A stretch of 36,939 bases of DNA from a virus (IMGVR_UViG_3300036853_000144:1-36939), one strand, 5' to 3'. Shown: positions 1 through 6,516, numbered from the stretch's first letter. Made by a program: numbers and translations. Notes: generated from the sequence alone by a model not told the origin.

Positions 1-127
1 GTGATCGCCGCTGGACCGGGCGTACCCGATGCGACACTGCAAACCATCGTGGAAAAGACGATTCAGAAGTTTTGGCCGGTGACACCGGCGCCCGCGGCGA
101 TGGCCTATTACCCGCCGGGATATCAAG
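1..127. repeat. Terminal direct repeat, left copy
   Basis: Bases 1-127 are identical to bases 36813-36939. An exact overlap of 127 bases is what a k-mer assembler leaves on a closed circular contig. The gene that crosses the joint stays in frame (74 codons before the repeat on the right end). I read it as an assembly overlap on a circular or circularly permuted genome of about 36,812 bp, not as a biological terminal repeat. Confidence 0.93.
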
Positions 128-159
128 CCCCCCCGCCCCCGCCCCCGGTTACGCAATAA
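1..159 (+). CDS. C-terminal part of the small late protein that crosses the genome joint
   Basis: This frame is open from base 1 and stops at TAA 157-159. It is the continuation of the gene that starts at 36591. Joined through the 127-base overlap, the protein is 126 residues long. The end is proline-rich (a run of prolines broken by one alanine, then Val-Thr-Gln). The gene is the last-but-one of the rightward late operon and is followed 12 bases later by the gene at 172. I do not recognise the family. Its place directly after the tail fibre suggests a virion or fibre-associated role, which is inference only. Confidence 0.85.
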   Translation: MIAAGPGVPDATLQTIVEKTIQKFWPVTPAPAAMAYYPPGYQAPPPPPPVTQ

Positions 160-171
160 AGGAGGTGTGGC

Positions 172-366
172 ATGTCGGAAATCACCGTATACGTAAACGC
201 GTTCCCCGAGGATGTGGGGTTTGGCGATACAACAATCACGATCAAGGAGGATGACGCCGATCGCGCCGAGTTTCTCGAGCAATGCGAGGCGTTTTTCAAG
301 GCCCGCGATCGGCCCGCGGAAGCCGATCGGTTCCATCAGGCGATTATGCAGACCCCCTCGGATTAA
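172..366 (+). CDS. Small acidic protein of unknown function
   Basis: The product has 64 residues and begins MSEITVYVNAFPEDVGFG. It is acidic, with a probable N-terminal beta-strand pair and a C-terminal helix rich in Glu and Ala. A strong ribosome binding site (AGGAGGTG, 161-168) precedes ATG 172 by a short spacer. This is the last gene of the late operon once the genome is closed. Its stop codon overlaps the stop of the convergent gene at 363-533 by four bases, so no terminator fits between them. No family is recognised. Confidence 0.8.
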   Translation: MSEITVYVNAFPEDVGFGDTTITIKEDDADRAEFLEQCEAFFKARDRPAEADRFHQAIMQTPSD

Positions 367-533
367 CTACGTTGCTTCTTTTTCGTCTTGACCGGGGGAC
401 GCCCTTGGGGCACCGTATAGGCAGGTTTGTCCCAATAACGCTGCTTGCAACTCGGGCAATGCTTGGGCTTGGCGTCTATGCGGGGTATCCATTGGTGCCC
501 GCATCGCAAGCACGTGTAACGAGTTAAAGCCAT
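363..533 (-). CDS. Zinc-ribbon protein, 56 residues
   Basis: The minus strand encodes MALTRYTCLRCGHQWIPR followed by a second knuckle. The two CxxC pairs, Cys8/Cys11 and Cys26/Cys29, are spaced like a rubredoxin-type zinc ribbon. The C-terminal tail is strongly basic (KTKKKQRS). Such mini zinc ribbons are common in phages, where the usual guess is nucleic-acid or protein binding. There is no Shine-Dalgarno sequence. Instead a TATGAT box (plus-strand 542-547) ends 8 bases before the ATG, so the message may be leaderless. It converges on and overlaps the end of the gene at 172-366. Confidence 0.82.
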   Translation of the reverse strand: MALTRYTCLRCGHQWIPRIDAKPKHCPSCKQRYWDKPAYTVPQGRPPVKTKKKQRS

Positions 534-541
534 ATCACATC
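534..541 (-). promoter_or_regulatory. Short gap between a TATGAT -10 box (542-547) and the start at 533
   Basis: Reading leftward, TATGAT (5 of 6 to TATAAT) is followed by 8 bases and then the ATG of the zinc-ribbon gene. Transcription would start at or next to the start codon. I see no convincing -35 box at 17 bases, so the promoter call rests on the -10 element and on the repeated pattern elsewhere in the window. Confidence 0.4.
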
Positions 542-580
542 ATCATACACTTTTTTTCTGAAAGCTCTTGCATCCCGTCT

Positions 581-610
581 TTAAGTACGTTATCTTGATT
601 ATGTACTTAA
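581..610. promoter_or_regulatory. Operator-like inverted repeat in the divergent intergenic region
   Basis: TTAAGTAC (581-588) and its exact complement GTACTTAA (603-610) are separated by 14 AT-rich bases. The centre-to-centre distance of 22 bases places both half-sites on the same DNA face, as for a dimeric repressor. The repeat lies between the leftward zinc-ribbon gene (start 533) and the rightward early genes (first start 650), so it could control either or both. A transcription terminator is less likely because there is no GC-rich stem. Confidence 0.5.
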
Positions 611-649
611 TAGACGCGAGTCTCAAAAGCGCCAAAGGAAAAAAAGCAA

Positions 650-868
650 GTGCAGTTGATTGAATATTCACCGTGGGATCTCGATTACGATGATCCGAAC
701 GACGAACCGATTTGCCGGTGCCCCGAATATATCGGGACAACCCACGTAGTGTTTTGCAAGGCGTGCCACGCCTGGACCGATGATATTGAGTTGTTCGCAA
801 TGGACGCCGCGGAGAAAAAGCCCGCGGCGATCGCCGTTTCCGCGCACACGATGGCGGAGGTGGCCTAG
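650..868 (+). CDS. Small protein with CxC and CxxC motifs
   Basis: The product has 72 residues and a GTG start at 650, preceded by AAAGGA (634-639). Four cysteines, Cys-x-Cys near residue 23 and Cys-x-x-Cys near residue 36, could bind one zinc ion. The rest is acidic. The stop TAG shares its last base with the GTG of the next gene at 868, so the two are translationally coupled. It opens the early rightward block that holds the nuclease and the PP-loop enzyme. No family is recognised. Confidence 0.75.
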   Translation: MQLIEYSPWDLDYDDPNDEPICRCPEYIGTTHVVFCKACHAWTDDIELFAMDAAEKKPAAIAVSAHTMAEVA

Positions 869-1479
869 TGGAGAAGATACTTTTTCAAACGAACGTCCCG
901 GTTGAGCTTGCCTTGCGTTTTACCGCGGGCAAGCCAACCGAATCGAAGTTTGGCAACGGAACGCAGTATATGTACTCGGCAACGGATGGCCGTGTCTTTT
1001 TCGTATCCGAGCCCGCGGGCAAAACGATCGATGAGCAACTCAAAGCGCTCGAGGTGCAACCGGGGGATATCATCACCATCACGAAAGCGGAAGTGGACAC
1101 GGGCCGCGGCAAGAAAGCCGTGCGGTGGCAAGTGGCTCAAGTGAACGACGCGATCGAACCGGCCCCGGTCCCGGTGGCGGTTCCGAAGAAAGCGCCCGTC
1201 TCGATCGCCCCCGAGCCCGCAATGGGCGAACGCCCCGATGGTACATACGCCGTCCCGGTGTTGGCCCCGGCCCCCGCCCCCGTTGTAACGTACGATCAAC
1301 AACCCGAATGGGCCAAGCTGTTACTCACGCAAACCAACGCGATTTGCGATGTTTACGCCGCGGCAGTGAAACACGCATCCCGCCATGAGGGACTCATCAA
1401 ACCTGAGACGGTCCAAAGCATCTTGATTTCGGCGTTTATCAACATCACGAAAAACTCAACTCTCGGGGGTGCCCGATGA
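868..1479 (+). CDS. Putative OB-fold / ssDNA-binding-like protein
   Basis: The product has 203 residues and a GTG start overlapping the previous stop. Residues 1-95 look like a small beta-barrel, with repeated strands ending in a run that fits an OB-fold single-strand binding domain. A proline-alanine rich linker (about 95-145) and a helical C-terminal domain (about 148-203) follow. Its position immediately upstream of a RecB-like nuclease fits a role in recombination or replication. I have no signature residue for SSB, so the fold and the function are inference from pattern and context. Confidence 0.45.
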   Translation: MEKILFQTNVPVELALRFTAGKPTESKFGNGTQYMYSATDGRVFFVSEPAGKTIDEQLKALEVQPGDIITITKAEVDTGRGKKAVRWQVAQVNDAIEPAPVPVAVPKKAPVSIAPEPAMGERPDGTYAVPVLAPAPAPVVTYDQQPEWAKLLLTQTNAICDVYAAAVKHASRHEGLIKPETVQSILISAFINITKNSTLGGAR

Positions 1480-2477
1480 GTTGCCGCACCAAGTGGACCG
1501 GCCCCGCCGAAACCACGCCCAAGGATAATCTCGAGGCCCTCTTGCGGGCCTCTCTAACGCTATCGGACAAACGCCCCGATTGGATGCGGGATGGTTGGAC
1601 GGTGGGCGTGCCGGTAGTAGTCTCGGGGGCTAATCCTGTGGGGGAGAAGTCCCCGAATCAGGCGGGGGTGTTGGTTCTGCCACCCCCGCCCCCAAAACGG
1701 CCCGCGGTGGCCCGCGGCAACGCGATCGCCTCGGTGCTATCCCCGTCCCAAGTTAACGGATACCTTGATTGCAGCGCCCGTTGGCATTACAAGTACGTGG
1801 CGGGCTTGCCGTGCCCGTCAACGGGCAAGCAAGTCAGAGGAAAAGTTGTGCACGCCCTCGTATCGTATTTCTTCCGCGAAAAGATGCAAGGCCGCACGCC
1901 CGATGCCGAGGCGTTGGCGGAATCCTATTCCGAGATTTGGGATATGGAAACGCCCACCGCGGAGTTCGGCGCAAACGAGAACGTGCCCGAGCTTTACAAC
2001 ACCGGGGCGCAACTCGCGGCCCTCTATATAAAAGAGGCGGGGCAACATATCCAACCGCGGGCCACCGAGTTAGCGGTTGAGGGCACGATCGGCGGGGTTG
2101 CGGTGCGGGGCGTGGTGGATTTGTTGTGCGAGGATACCGCCGGTAAGGTAATCGATTTGAAAACCTCGAGCCGCACGCCCTCGGGTGTTGCCGCGGGCCA
2201 CGCGTTGCAGCTTGCCACGTACGCGCAGTTAGCGCCGAATGCCTCGGGCCTAGTGCAAATCGACACTCTTGTAGCAACTAAACAAGCCCGCTTGCACACG
2301 ATCGAATATCAGGTGAGCGATGCCGATCGCCGGTTGACCGAGCGGTTATACCCGAGCGTGCAGGAATCGATGCGCCGGGGCGTGTATCTTCCGAACCGCG
2401 GGAGCATGTTCTGTAACCGCACCAATTGCGCTTTCGCTGAGGCGTGTACCGCGGAATTTGGAGGAATCGTTGAATAA
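1476..2477 (+). CDS. PD-(D/E)XK nuclease, RecB/Cas4-like with Fe-S cysteines
   Basis: The product has 333 residues and its ATG overlaps the previous stop (ATGA). The RecB-family core is visible: His126 after a GxxxH pattern, Glu202, Asp215 in GVVDLL, Asp227-x-Lys229 in VIDLKTSS, and the Gln245/Tyr249 motif. One cysteine before the core (Cys99) and three after it (Cys313, Cys318, Cys324) match the 4Fe-4S arrangement of AddB and Cas4 nucleases. The family cuts DNA ends as a metal-dependent exonuclease. Here it probably acts in phage recombination or host DNA degradation. The N-terminal 80 residues, with a proline run, are not part of the domain. Confidence 0.88.
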   Translation: MSCRTKWTGPAETTPKDNLEALLRASLTLSDKRPDWMRDGWTVGVPVVVSGANPVGEKSPNQAGVLVLPPPPPKRPAVARGNAIASVLSPSQVNGYLDCSARWHYKYVAGLPCPSTGKQVRGKVVHALVSYFFREKMQGRTPDAEALAESYSEIWDMETPTAEFGANENVPELYNTGAQLAALYIKEAGQHIQPRATELAVEGTIGGVAVRGVVDLLCEDTAGKVIDLKTSSRTPSGVAAGHALQLATYAQLAPNASGLVQIDTLVATKQARLHTIEYQVSDADRRLTERLYPSVQESMRRGVYLPNRGSMFCNRTNCAFAEACTAEFGGIVE

Positions 2478-3240
2478 AGACCGTACGCAAGTTTGGAGTT
2501 GTGGAGGTGGCACCCAATCGGGTGCCATTGCCGCTTTGATCGCACTGGGGAAGCTTCCCAAACCCGATATCGCGTTCATGATCAACGTGGGCCGGGAACG
2601 GTCATCGACGTGGCCGTTTGTGGAGCAATTCATCCGCCCGCAACTCGCACTCGCCGGGGTGGAGTTGGCGATCGTGGACTCACAGGAATACGCCGATATT
2701 GATTTATTTTGGTCCGAGGAAAGCAACGCCATCATGTTGCCGGGGTTTACGACCATGAACGGGGGCAATAGCAAGATGCGCCCGTTCTGTAGCGGCAAAT
2801 GGAAGCGGGATGTGAGTTCGCGGTACTTGCGGGCGCGTGGTGTGGAATCCGCCCGCGTTTGGATCGGCATTTCTCTTGATGAGGCGCAACGCGTGCGGAG
2901 TCAATCGAAGCTATGGCTCGAGTTATGGTATCCGCTCATTCGCGAGGTGCCAATGCGCCGTTATCAATGCGTTGAAGTAATCCGTTCGCAAGGTTGGGAC
3001 GGGCATATCCCGCACTCGGCTTGCTTTATGTGCCCGAATCATAGGGATGACGAGTGGATTGAAATGAAGTTGCATTGGCCCGCGGATTTCCAAGCCGCGT
3101 GTGACATTGAAACGGAAATTCGGGAGCGGGACAAGACGTTTTACCTGCACCAATCGTGCATCCCGCTTGCGGATGTGGATTTCCTCGCGCAAACAACTAT
3201 GTTTACCGAGCGTGGCTGTACGGAGGGGTGTTTTACGTAA
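2470..3240 (+). CDS. Phage PAPS-reductase-like PP-loop ATPase superfamily protein
   Basis: I chose TTG 2470 because GGAGGA (2460-2465) is well placed for it; an earlier in-frame TTG at 2458 would add four residues. The product is about 256 residues. A PP-loop (SCGGGTQS) near the N-terminus binds ATP in the adenine nucleotide alpha-hydrolase fold. Later motifs typical of phage members follow: PFCSGKWK, a GISLDEAQR segment, and SACFMCP with paired cysteines. True PAPS reductases reduce sulfate esters. The substrate of the phage paralogues is unknown, and sulfur or nucleotide modification is the usual guess. Its start overlaps the nuclease gene. Confidence 0.8.
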   Translation: MNKDRTQVWSCGGGTQSGAIAALIALGKLPKPDIAFMINVGRERSSTWPFVEQFIRPQLALAGVELAIVDSQEYADIDLFWSEESNAIMLPGFTTMNGGNSKMRPFCSGKWKRDVSSRYLRARGVESARVWIGISLDEAQRVRSQSKLWLELWYPLIREVPMRRYQCVEVIRSQGWDGHIPHSACFMCPNHRDDEWIEMKLHWPADFQAACDIETEIRERDKTFYLHQSCIPLADVDFLAQTTMFTERGCTEGCFT

Positions 3241-3244
3241 GAGT

Positions 3245-3694
3245 TTATTCCGCGGGCGTTACATCGATCGTTTGTGCAGCATTGCCGTTTCGGGCTTCCC
3301 GTGCGGCAATTGCTTTTTGTATCCGATCGTTTAAACTCTGGCGGGCGTTATTGATTTCTAACGGCGGGCCGGTAAACGGCAAAGTTTCCGCCGAGTGCAC
3401 CATCACAATGTCACGCATCACCGATATAAATACGCGCCCATCCTCGGGCGTTACGTCCCCCGATGCCATCTTGCCGAGCAAATCGTGCATCGCCTCACGA
3501 ACATCGGCAACGTTGCGTGTGGGGCGCAAGGCGAGTTGGACCGGCCCGCTTTTTGGCAGGGGCCATATGCGGTCAAGGATCAGCTTGGCCGCGGTCATGT
3601 CCCCGGCACGTGCGGCAACGAGCACGCTCTCGAGGATTTCGACGGCGTGGGCTTTTGCCATCCGGTTCAGGCGTTTGCGTGGTTCCCCCACCAT
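3245..3694 (-). CDS. DUF5681-like phage protein
   Basis: The product has 149 residues from ATG 3694; a TTG at 3718 would add eight. The central segment (EILESVLVAARAGDMTAAK, then LILDRIWP and a conserved helical stretch) resembles DUF5681-type proteins, which are often found in phages of Proteobacteria and Acidobacteriota and are sometimes suspected of being small-terminase-like. It is all helical apart from the loop. It lies leftward between two rightward blocks and ends four bases from the stop of the PP-loop gene. A near-perfect promoter places transcription start at its ATG. Confidence 0.65.
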   Translation of the reverse strand: MVGEPRKRLNRMAKAHAVEILESVLVAARAGDMTAAKLILDRIWPLPKSGPVQLALRPTRNVADVREAMHDLLGKMASGDVTPEDGRVFISVMRDIVMVHSAETLPFTGPPLEINNARQSLNDRIQKAIAAREARNGNAAQTIDVTPAE

Positions 3695-3701
3695 GTGGCT
3701 G

Positions 3702-3731
3702 ATTATACGGTTTTTCAATGGGTTGGTTCAA
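3702..3731 (-). promoter_or_regulatory. Sigma-70 promoter for the DUF5681-like gene, apparently leaderless
   Basis: Reading leftward, TTGAAC (plus-strand 3726-3731) and TATAAT (3702-3707) are separated by 18 bases. The TATAAT box is a perfect match and ends 7 bases before the ATG at 3694. Transcription would therefore begin at the start codon itself, and no Shine-Dalgarno sequence precedes it. Confidence 0.65.
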
Positions 3732-3751
3732 GCGGGGACGGTTTTGGCGGT

Positions 3752-3783
3752 GGTTTGGCGGAATGTTCCGCCAAACCGGTTCC
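3752..3783. repeat. Palindrome upstream of the double-HTH gene (copy 1)
   Basis: GGTTTGGCGGAA (3752-3763) and its exact complement (3766-3777) flank two bases. An 18-base block, TTCCGCCAAACCGGTTCC (3766-3783), recurs exactly at 4004-4021. An extra half-site TTTGGCGG lies at 3743-3750. The palindrome sits about 30 bases before the GTG at 3805, where a repressor or replication initiator would bind. Confidence 0.85.
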
Positions 3784-3792
3784 AGGTGTTGC

Positions 3793-3798
3793 TAGAAT
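3793..3798 (+). promoter_or_regulatory. TAGAAT -10 box next to the double-HTH gene start
   Basis: TAGAAT ends 6 bases before the GTG start at 3805. There is no Shine-Dalgarno sequence and no good -35 hexamer at the usual distance, where the palindrome lies instead. This may be a leaderless, operator-covered promoter. Confidence 0.4.
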
Positions 3799-3804
3799 GC
3801 CCGC

Positions 3805-4230
3805 GTGGCGAAAAAACAGGAATTGCAACTGGTAACGCAGGAATTGGCCGCACGCAAGCTAGGCGTCAGCACGCGGCGTATTCGCGAAATGGCTCTTGAG
3901 GGGAAGTTGCCGCGGCATCGGGCGGTTGATCCCGCCACGCGCCGAGAGGTGTACATGTTTGCAGCGCAGGATGTAGATAGACTCGGCGGTACTTTGGCGG
4001 AAGTTCCGCCAAACCGGTTCCTATTGCCCGCATCGCCCGCCCCGAGCGATACGTTATGGCTCTCGGTGTCCGAGGCCGCGGCGTATTCGGGGATTGCCGA
4101 AAAAACGCTATTGCGCCTCATCCGCGAGGGGAAGTTGCCCGCGATCGATCAACACGTGCGTGGGGACAAGTGGCGCATCCGCCGAAAAACGTTAGAGGAG
4201 TTCGATGGGTCCAGTCCCGCCAAACGGTAA
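3805..4230 (+). CDS. Double helix-turn-helix DNA-binding protein (excisionase/MerR-like)
   Basis: The product has 141 residues and a GTG start. Two HTH_17-type winged domains are visible, at about residues 10-58 (QELAARKLGVSTRRIREMA) and 82-136 (LSVSEAAAYSGIAEKTLLR). A short linker joins them. The linker (residues 63-72) is encoded by the second copy of a palindrome that also lies upstream of the gene. The gene overlaps the primase gene by 26 bases. Context suggests a replication initiator or an autoregulator of the replication operon. Excisionase is the usual annotation of such domains, but no integrase is present. Confidence 0.78.
   Translation: MAKKQELQLVTQELAARKLGVSTRRIREMALEGKLPRHRAVDPATRREVYMFAAQDVDRLGGTLAEVPPNRFLLPASPAPSDTLWLSVSEAAAYSGIAEKTLLRLIREGKLPAIDQHVRGDKWRIRRKTLEEFDGSSPAKR
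3993..4021. repeat. Palindrome inside the double-HTH gene (copy 2)
   Basis: TTTGGCGGAA (3993-4002), one base, then its complement TTCCGCCAAA (4004-4013), continuing with CCGGTTCC to 4021. The right-hand 18 bases equal 3766-3783. It encodes the linker between the two HTH domains. A further half-site CCGCCAAA lies at 4217-4224, giving six copies of the 8-mer within 3743-4224. Confidence 0.85.
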
Positions 4231-5908
4231 CGGCAACGGTAACGGCCTTTCGCGCAAGGGCCGGTGGGCGAAAGGTTACGCCCAGGTGATGGGAATACCT
4301 GTGTTCCCACTGGGCGATCGCACGAAGTTGCCGCGCCCCAAATCGCACGGGCATCTGGATGCGACAACCGATCTTGCCCAAATCGAGGCGTGGTGGACGA
4401 AATGCCCGAACGCCAATGTGGCGATGCGGTGCACGCTCTATTTCGTGTTCGACGTGGACCCTCGCAACGGCGGGGACGAATCCTTGCGATTGCTGATTGC
4501 CGAACACGGCCCGTTGCCCGATACGTTGTCGCAAATCACGGCCCGCAAGGGGACGCAATACTTTTTCCTGCAACCCGATCAACGTGAGGTGACGGGGTGC
4601 GTGGGCCTTTGGGACGGGATCGATATCAAGGGCGCGAAAGGCTACGTGGTGTTGCCCCCGTCCGAGACGCCCGATGGGGTGTATGCGTGGGACGGAGAGA
4701 AAAACCCCCAGGATCAACCCATACTGCCCGCCCCCGAATGGTTGCTCACGGCGATCTTTGAAAAACAATCGAACGATGCGGAGAATGCCCCGGCAAGCGA
4801 CACCGGGGCCGCGGACACGCTCGAGCTCGCCGCGATGGTGGCTAAGGCCATGCCGGCCGAGGGGGAGCGTCACGATACGTTTCTGGCGATTTCCGGTTTC
4901 CTTGCCCGTCGCCGGTGCCCTGAGGACAAATGCCGCGAACTGATCCGTGCGGTGTACAGGTACCTCTGGAAAGGGCAAGCCAAATTCACCGAGGCCGATA
5001 AGGACGTGTCGTATACCTACGCCCGCTATACGCAAGGCGATAAGGTTACCGGGTATTACACGCTCAAGGATGGCGGGTTTCCGAAAAACGTATTACGTGC
5101 CCTCGGCGATTGGGCCGAAGCGCATCACGATCAGGAAATCGTGGACGCCGCGGCGGATGCCGCGCCCGAGGATTTGCTCGGGTTTATCAACAAAGACCGG
5201 ATGTTGGCGCAACGCGGGATCGAGTTTACCTACGGTATCGAACGGGTGGGAAGCGGATTACAGGCCGATGTTTGGATAGGTGGCGAGCAGGGGCGCGTCA
5301 AGTGGGAGTCGATCGGGGATTTGCTCAAGCTCGACAAAACCCGTGAGGCGGTGGCGACGTGCTTAGGCGTAAACCTGATTCCCACGCGGGAAGCGCAAGC
5401 GGATTGGCAGCATGTTGCCCACTCGATCCTGCAATTGGCGCGGGGGGAGCGGTTGAGTAAAGCCGATGCCCTGCGGGCCGAGGTGCAAAACCTGGCCGCC
5501 ACCGCCTTGCGGCAGTCCTACGAAAAAGTGACGTTGCGCGAGGATTTGGGGTTGTTGTGGGAAGCCCTCAAGATCTACACACCGGTCGATTCGGTGCTCG
5601 ATTCCCGCGGGCACATCACAATCATCGATTTCCCGCAGTGCGTGTATCTGTACAACGGGGCTATCCACGTCTATGCGCCGTGCCTGTACGCGATTCAGCG
5701 GTTGCGCCGCATCCAGGGCCGTCTGACGTTGCGCGAGATCACCGAGGGCTTGCATTCGGCGGGATTCGGCCATCAGCGGTTGAAGGTGCGTATAGAGGGC
5801 GCTGATGCCAAGGCGTATCAGTGCTGGATGTATGTAGGGCCGATGACCGCGCTTGCGCCTTACTGGGAGCCGCACCAACCCCACGAAGAAGGGGCTATGG
5901 AGTTATAA
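4205..5908 (+). CDS. Bifunctional DNA primase/polymerase (PrimPol) domain protein
   Basis: The product has 567 residues. Residues 20-190 form a PrimPol domain: the metal-binding Asp83-x-Asp85 in VFDVDPRNGG, and DIKGAKGYVVLPPS near residue 140. The histidine usually found in the GGRHLYF-type motif is Gln118 here (KGTQYFF). Residues 200-310 look like the PriCT helical primase domain. The C-terminal 250 residues show no Walker motif, so there is no fused helicase. It should make primers or copy DNA at the phage origin. Its start overlaps the HTH gene, and 11-bp iterons begin two bases after its stop. A short NGNGNG run near the start is a simple-sequence repeat. Confidence 0.85.
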   Translation: MGPVPPNGNGNGNGLSRKGRWAKGYAQVMGIPVFPLGDRTKLPRPKSHGHLDATTDLAQIEAWWTKCPNANVAMRCTLYFVFDVDPRNGGDESLRLLIAEHGPLPDTLSQITARKGTQYFFLQPDQREVTGCVGLWDGIDIKGAKGYVVLPPSETPDGVYAWDGEKNPQDQPILPAPEWLLTAIFEKQSNDAENAPASDTGAADTLELAAMVAKAMPAEGERHDTFLAISGFLARRRCPEDKCRELIRAVYRYLWKGQAKFTEADKDVSYTYARYTQGDKVTGYYTLKDGGFPKNVLRALGDWAEAHHDQEIVDAAADAAPEDLLGFINKDRMLAQRGIEFTYGIERVGSGLQADVWIGGEQGRVKWESIGDLLKLDKTREAVATCLGVNLIPTREAQADWQHVAHSILQLARGERLSKADALRAEVQNLAATALRQSYEKVTLREDLGLLWEALKIYTPVDSVLDSRGHITIIDFPQCVYLYNGAIHVYAPCLYAIQRLRRIQGRLTLREITEGLHSAGFGHQRLKVRIEGADAKAYQCWMYVGPMTALAPYWEPHQPHEEGAMEL

Positions 5909-5909
5909 G

Positions 5910-6068
5910 TGGCTCACCCTGGCTCACCCCTGGCTCACCCCTGGCTCACCCCAAAAATGCCCACGCAAGTCGGTGTAACGAAAGCGTGGCTCACCCTGGC
6001 TCACCCATTTCTCGCGCGCGCGTAATTTTTCATGTTCGATTGTCTTAGTACTCTTCTGTATTCAGTAC
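5910..6068. other. Candidate replication origin: iterons plus AT-rich segment
   Basis: Four tandem copies of TGGCTCACCC(C) lie at 5910-5919, 5920-5930, 5931-5941 and 5942-5952. Two more lie at 5987-5996 and 5997-6006. A GCG-rich dinucleotide stretch and then an AT-rich stretch (about 6021-6065) follow, the latter containing a small inverted repeat GTACT/AGTAC (6048-6052, 6064-6068). Iterons beside an AT-rich unwinding region directly after a primase gene are the classic layout of a replication origin. No experiment supports this; it is a structural inference. The rest of the gap to 6128 shows no gene. Confidence 0.6.
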
Positions 6069-6128
6069 GCGCGGGTGACGCACGAGGCCTGGAAAAACCT
6101 TTAGCTTCTAAATCGGATTAGGACGCGA

Positions 6129-6401
6129 ATGGCCGGGAACGCCAACTCGGGCGGTTGGAACCGCACCCCCGCGCAATGCTCGGTGTGCGGCGCCTGGTGC
6201 GAGGGGACGCGCCGCGCCTATCGCCACTGCCAGCAAAAAGGATTGCAGCGGGTGGCCGGTTTCATCTGGCGTGGGCATGAGACGCCGCAACGCAGACTCG
6301 AGCGGCGCATGGCCGAGTTGCGGGCCGATCCATTCGCGATGCGCGAAATCCACGAACTGGCGTGGGTGTTGGCGGAATGGATTGGAGGGGAACAGTGTTA
6401 A
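6129..6401 (+). CDS. Small cysteine-rich, probably zinc-binding protein
   Basis: The product has 90 residues. Cys17, Cys20, Cys24 and Cys34 lie within 18 residues (CSVCGAWC and a later YRHC), which suggests a zinc knuckle. The C-terminal half is a basic then acidic helix. There is no strong ribosome binding site; AGGA about 8 bases upstream is the best candidate. It is the first gene after the putative origin and is coupled by overlap to a tiny membrane peptide gene. No family is recognised. Confidence 0.7.
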   Translation: MAGNANSGGWNRTPAQCSVCGAWCEGTRRAYRHCQQKGLQRVAGFIWRGHETPQRRLERRMAELRADPFAMREIHELAWVLAEWIGGEQC

Positions 6402-6490
6402 GCGAACACGCGCGTTGGCTGATCATCGTGCCCGTATACATCGCCCTCGCCTTGATCCTGGCGGTTGTAGTTGGAAGGCGATTGCGATGA
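6395..6490 (+). CDS. 31-residue single-span membrane peptide
   Basis: A GTG at 6395 follows GGAGGGG (6384-6390) at good spacing and overlaps the previous stop. The peptide starts MLSEHARW, has about 20 hydrophobic residues (LIIVPVYIALALILAVVV) and ends GRRLR. The charge pattern puts the C-terminus in the cytoplasm. It could be a small membrane regulator or a holin-like or antiholin peptide. The function is unknown. Confidence 0.6.
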   Translation: MLSEHARWLIIVPVYIALALILAVVVGRRLR

Positions 6491-6516
6491 AAACCTGAAC
6501 AAAAAGGAGAACCGAA

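Noticed and set aside
543-800. Leftward frame of 85 codons
   Set aside because: It covers the operator-like inverted repeat and the start of the rightward gene at 650; basic, repetitive composition and no start signal.
3156-3899. Long rightward frame of 247 codons opposite the DUF5681-like gene
   Set aside because: The leftward gene has a recognised protein pattern and a near-perfect promoter; the rightward frame is low in typical codons, lacks a ribosome binding site and runs over the palindrome and into the HTH gene.
4118-5035. Leftward frame of 305 codons
   Set aside because: It is antisense to the PrimPol domain, has an Arg/His-rich composition typical of a shadow in GC-rich DNA, and has no ribosome binding site.
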